Source of the DNA: Dehalococcoidia bacterium
GTDB lineage: Bacteria; Chloroflexota; Dehalococcoidia; UBA2979
Direction of reading: 5' to 3'
NCBI GenBank assembly: GCA_028279505.1
Contig: JANQNP010000004.1
Location: forward strand, 1-64,000
DNA: 64,000 nucleotides
Under the pieces are notes generated by a model. That model ran no database searches, was not told the DNA's origin, and was given only the letters and a program-made list of their open reading frames with translations. The position numbers and the translations under genes were made by a program. Within the stretch, counting starts at the first letter, position 1. Every line of letters starts with the position of its first letter. This document shows positions 61,006 through 64,000 of the stretch, in pieces.

Positions 61006-62574
61006 ATGCCACTCATCCAACGACCTAACCTGCAGCGTCCGTCCTCGGACGGGGAACCGACCGCGGCGCCAGACGTTGCCGCCGAGGACGTTCCGGCTGA
61101 AGCCGACGAGTCAGCAGCCCCAGTCACGCCCTTCCCGACTGCGGAAGAGACGCCGCCAGCACCCGAACCTGCTCGAACCGACGACGCTGACACGCCAGCC
61201 GTAGCACCGACGCCGATGCGTCGGGTCGCACCTCGAGGACCGGCACGGGCCCGGATGGCGCCGGCAACGCCCGCGACATCGGAGCCTGGGGCGCCGGAGG
61301 CCGGAGCGCCCTCGCCGCCGGGCACTCCGCCAACCACGGCAGAGCTTCGCCGGGACCTGCACCGGAAGCTGATCGACGAGATTGATCAGGCCGCCCTCAC
61401 CGGTATGCCGGAGGCGGAGGCTCGCTCGTTCGTCGAGGAGGCAGCGGCTGAACTCGTCAATCGTGAGGTCTCGGCGGGTCTGGGCGGATTCCGAGAGCGT
61501 CTACTGGAACAGCTCGTCGACGACATCCTGGGTCTCGGGCCACTCGAGCCACTGCTCCGCGATCCGTCGATCGCGGAAGTGATGGTCAACGGTCCCAGCT
61601 CTGTCTATATCGAGCGGGCCGGGCGCCTCACTCTGACGGGCGTCCAGTTCCGTGACGATGCCCACGTGGTGCACGTGATCGAGCGGATTCTTGCTCCAGC
61701 CGGTCGGACGATCGACGAGTCGAACCCAATGGTCGACGCGCGTCTCCCTGACGGCTCTCGTGTCAACGCGGTGATCCCGCCAGCCTCGACGATCGGACCG
61801 CTTCTCACCATCCGCAAGTTCGTCGCCGACCGCCTGACCGCGGAGGACTTGATCCGCATGGGGTCGCTCAGTCAGCAATCGGCGGACCTGTTGAACGCTG
61901 GCGTCGACGCCGGCCTCAACATCATCGTGAGCGGCGGTACGGGTTCCGGCAAGACGACGATGCTCAACGTGTTGTCGACCTGGATCCCGGCGCAGCATCG
62001 CATCCTGACGATCGAAGACCCGGCAGAGTTGTCGCTTCGACAGCCACACGTCGTCTCGCTCGAAGCGCGTCCCGGAGCGGCGGTCAATCCGATCACGCAG
62101 GCGCAGTTGCTCAAGAACTCCCTGCGTATGCGGCCTGACCGCATCATCGTTGGTGAGGTCCGAGGTGGCGAAGCCTTCGACATGCTCCAGGCCATGAACA
62201 CCGGTCACGAAGGCAGCATGTCGACCGTTCACGCCAACACGCCCCGTGACGCGGTTCGTCGTGTCGAGAATATGGTCCTGATGGCTGGGTTCGAGCTGCC
62301 GGTGCGCGCGATTCGCGAGCAGGTGGCATCCGCCCTCGACATGATCGTCCAGGTGTCACGTATGCGAGACGGCACCCGCCGCGTCACGGCGATCAGCGAG
62401 GTCGTCGGCATGGAGGACCAGACCATCACGATGCAGGACCTGTTCGTCTACGAGCACGCTGAGAACGAGCTGATGTTCCAGGGGATCCGGCCAGCGTGCG
62501 CCGACCGGCTCGAAGCACAAGGTTTCAAGGTGCCCTTGTCAGACGACTACGCGCCCACAGGCACCGGTTGGTAG
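61006..62574 (+). CDS. cpaF: Tad secretion ATPase CpaF/TadA
   Basis: Hexameric AAA-type ATPase that powers Flp pilus assembly. The 522-aa protein has a long Pro/Ala-rich disordered N-terminus (residues ~1-115), then the N-terminal domain (PLEPLLRDPSIAEVMVNGP), Walker A SGGTGSGKTTMLN (near residue 310), the Asp box IEDPAELSL and Walker B-like RPDRIIVGEVRGGEAFDML. The extended linker may allow contact with CpaE. The gene ends with TAG and AGGAGG for tadB. Confidence 0.95.
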   Translation: MPLIQRPNLQRPSSDGEPTAAPDVAAEDVPAEADESAAPVTPFPTAEETPPAPEPARTDDADTPAVAPTPMRRVAPRGPARARMAPATPATSEPGAPEAGAPSPPGTPPTTAELRRDLHRKLIDEIDQAALTGMPEAEARSFVEEAAAELVNREVSAGLGGFRERLLEQLVDDILGLGPLEPLLRDPSIAEVMVNGPSSVYIERAGRLTLTGVQFRDDAHVVHVIERILAPAGRTIDESNPMVDARLPDGSRVNAVIPPASTIGPLLTIRKFVADRLTAEDLIRMGSLSQQSADLLNAGVDAGLNIIVSGGTGSGKTTMLNVLSTWIPAQHRILTIEDPAELSLRQPHVVSLEARPGAAVNPITQAQLLKNSLRMRPDRIIVGEVRGGEAFDMLQAMNTGHEGSMSTVHANTPRDAVRRVENMVLMAGFELPVRAIREQVASALDMIVQVSRMRDGTRRVTAISEVVGMEDQTITMQDLFVYEHAENELMFQGIRPACADRLEAQGFKVPLSDDYAPTGTGW

Positions 62575-62585
62575 GAGGTTCCGAT

Positions 62586-63503
62586 ATGACGCCAATCCTC
62601 CTGGCGGCAGCCGCTGCCGCCGCGGTCTTCCTACTCGTCCGAGGCTTCGTCGGCGGCGGGCGCACCTCGACCGGGAGTCGGCGACGGATGGACGCGGTGT
62701 TGAACTCCGCAGCTGACGCCGATGCCCGCCGTGCGAAGAGTTCGCGGCGGAGCGCCGTCGGGGCGATGGGGAAAAAGCGCATCAGCGCGCTGAAGTCACA
62801 GCGCCGAAACGCGAACTACAAGGCACTCAGCATCGCCGGGCTCTGCGGTATCGTAACGGCTGTCGTTGGATGGACATTTCTCGGGATCGTCGGAAGCATC
62901 GCGGGTATGGGAGCCGGATTCCTGCTTCCGACGGTCGTCCGCTCACAGATGACTCGCCAGCGGCGTTCGAAGATCAACGATCAATTGCCCGACTTGTTGC
63001 AGACGCTGGCAGGCGGGCTGCGGGCCGGTCAGACCTTCATCCAGACGCTCGATTCCGCGGCCGACGAGCTCGGTGAGCCGTTCCGAACTGAGCTACTCCG
63101 CGCACTCCGAGAGCTTGAACTTGGCGTGAGTGTGGAAGACGCCTTCGAAGGACTACGCGACCGCATTCAGGACGACGACTTCGATCTCGTGGTGGACGCA
63201 GTGCTCATCCAGCGAAAGGTCGGCGGAAACCTCGCCGAAGTGCTGACGAACATCGCCCACACGATCCGAGAGCGGATTCGAATTCGCGGTGAGGTCAACG
63301 CGCTCACTGGGCAAGCGCGTCTCTCAGGCTGGGTCCTCGGATTGCTACCAGTCGCGGTCGCAGGACTGGTCTACGCGATGGACCCTGAATACATGACGCC
63401 GATGTTCACCAATCCGTTTGGCCTGATGGCGATCATCGGCGCAGGCGTTTCGGAGGTCTTCGGGATGCTCGTGATTCGCAAGATTGCGGATGTGAAGGTC
63501 TAG
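62586..63503 (+). CDS. tadB: Tad inner-membrane platform protein TadB
   Basis: Platform protein of the Tad secretion system, related to GspF. The 305-aa product starts TPILLAAAAAAAVFLLVRGF, with hydrophobic segments at the N-terminus, middle and C-terminus, and the T2SSF cytoplasmic helical domain (LPDLLQTLAGGLRAGQTFIQ; FEGLRDRIQDDDFDLVVDAV). The ATG at 62586 lies just after AGGAGG at the end of cpaF. The longer frame reading into cpaF is not preferred. Confidence 0.9.
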   Translation: MTPILLAAAAAAAVFLLVRGFVGGGRTSTGSRRRMDAVLNSAADADARRAKSSRRSAVGAMGKKRISALKSQRRNANYKALSIAGLCGIVTAVVGWTFLGIVGSIAGMGAGFLLPTVVRSQMTRQRRSKINDQLPDLLQTLAGGLRAGQTFIQTLDSAADELGEPFRTELLRALRELELGVSVEDAFEGLRDRIQDDDFDLVVDAVLIQRKVGGNLAEVLTNIAHTIRERIRIRGEVNALTGQARLSGWVLGLLPVAVAGLVYAMDPEYMTPMFTNPFGLMAIIGAGVSEVFGMLVIRKIADVKV

Positions 63504-63504
63504 G

Positions 63505-64000
63505 ATGTCCGCTCTCATTCTCTCGCTCTCATTCGCGATCGCCGCGTTCCTCGCTACCAGGGCGTTCGCTGGGCTCCGCACGGCGAAGGATGCCCGTCCC
63601 GCGTGGCAACAGGAGATCATCGGTCAGCGAGACGTTCCGGCTCCCGAGCCAGCACGCCGACGTCGGCGTGAGAGTCTCCGCACGAAGTCGCTGTTCGAGC
63701 GGTTGATTCAGGCACCGCCGAGCCTCACGAAGCCCGCCGATCGCATGGTGGCCGCGGCAGGCCTCAGCGATTCGATGACCGGCGCGACATTCGTTGGTAT
63801 GTCGGCGATGCTGAGCGTGATCGCAGCGGTGACCGCGCTGCTGTACGTGAGCCCAGAGGGCCTGACCCAGCGCGAGCTGATGGCCGTCGTTGGCGGCGGA
63901 GCGCTCGGGCTGGTCGCCCCCGCGATCATCGTGAACGGCCGGGCCACCCGCCGTCGGGACGAGATTACCGCCGAGTTGCCGGACCTCGTTGACTTGCTCA
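63505..64000 (+). CDS. tadC: TadC-like inner-membrane platform protein (partial)
   Basis: The second T2SSF-type platform protein; the ATG at 63505 begins one base after the tadB stop. Only the first ~165 residues are present: an N-terminal helix (SALILSLSFAIAAFLATRAF), a basic linker, helices near GVAFVGMSAML-like sequence and the start of the family domain (DEITAELPDLVDLL). The window ends inside the gene. Its assignment rests on order and the last visible motif. Confidence 0.85.
   Translation, partial: MSALILSLSFAIAAFLATRAFAGLRTAKDARPAWQQEIIGQRDVPAPEPARRRRRESLRTKSLFERLIQAPPSLTKPADRMVAAAGLSDSMTGATFVGMSAMLSVIAAVTALLYVSPEGLTQRELMAVVGGGALGLVAPAIIVNGRATRRRDEITAELPDLVDLL

Noticed and set aside
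1..64000. CRISPR arrays, IS elements or prophage
   Set aside because: No regularly spaced short repeats, transposase motifs with inverted ends, integrase or phage structural genes were seen by reading; the only sizable repeats are the DUF35-thiolase duplication and the comEC relic.

Overview
The window is 64 kb of GC-rich bacterial chromosome with dense genes, many 4-nt ATGA/GTGA stop-start overlaps and frequent GTG starts. The gene set (NDH-1 subunits, thiolase/DUF35 pairs, CdaA-YbbR, MutS2, SelA, MMPL transporter, a Tad pilus locus with CpaB/CpaE/CpaF) fits a free-living Chloroflexota-type bacterium, perhaps Dehalococcoidia-related. That placement is an inference from gene content. No rRNA, CRISPR array, prophage or complete insertion sequence was seen; there is one tRNA (anticodon CAT, minus strand).

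Layout. 1-2.1 kb: start of a complex I operon on the minus strand (nuoA, nuoC, nuoD and the first codons of another gene), with no nuoB between nuoA and nuoC. 2.6-10.6 kb: an acyl-CoA block made of a tandemly duplicated DUF35/thiolase two-gene cassette, a PHP-domain protein, two paralogous MFE-2-type short-chain dehydrogenases and a convergent CaiB/BaiF CoA-transferase. 10.8-19 kb: a housekeeping minus-strand block with acetyltransferase, Nudix, HEAT-repeat protein, gpsA-plsY-der, YbbR/CdaA (cyclic di-AMP) and ornithine carbamoyltransferase.

19-28 kb is the most accessory part. It holds a single-pass membrane protein of unknown function, a Schlafen/AlbA_2-type protein, a decayed partial copy of comEC, intact comEA-comEC, and a large Tat-type lipoprotein with a predicted beta-helix and less GC-rich coding. 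28-53 kb is mixed housekeeping: DUF1015, two HIT proteins, RNase PH, serA with a class V aminotransferase, selA-mutS2, transporters, nitroreductase, Nudix hydrolases, a small degenerate kinase/response-regulator pair, a ClC channel, P450, a UbiB-type kinase and a TetR-MMPL operon with a palindromic operator.

53.4-64 kb is a tight adherence (Tad/Flp) locus. The minus strand carries a VWA protein with a C-terminal FHA-like domain, an EAL protein with an altered catalytic position and a TadG-like VWA protein. The plus strand carries two Flp pilins (the second only 54 aa), TadE, CpaB, CpaE, CpaF, TadB and the start of TadC, which runs off the window. The ComEA/ComEC pair and the Tad locus together suggest surface attachment and possibly DNA uptake. 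The duplicated DUF35/thiolase cassette with its SDR and CoA-transferase neighbours is the best candidate for an uncharacterised pathway.
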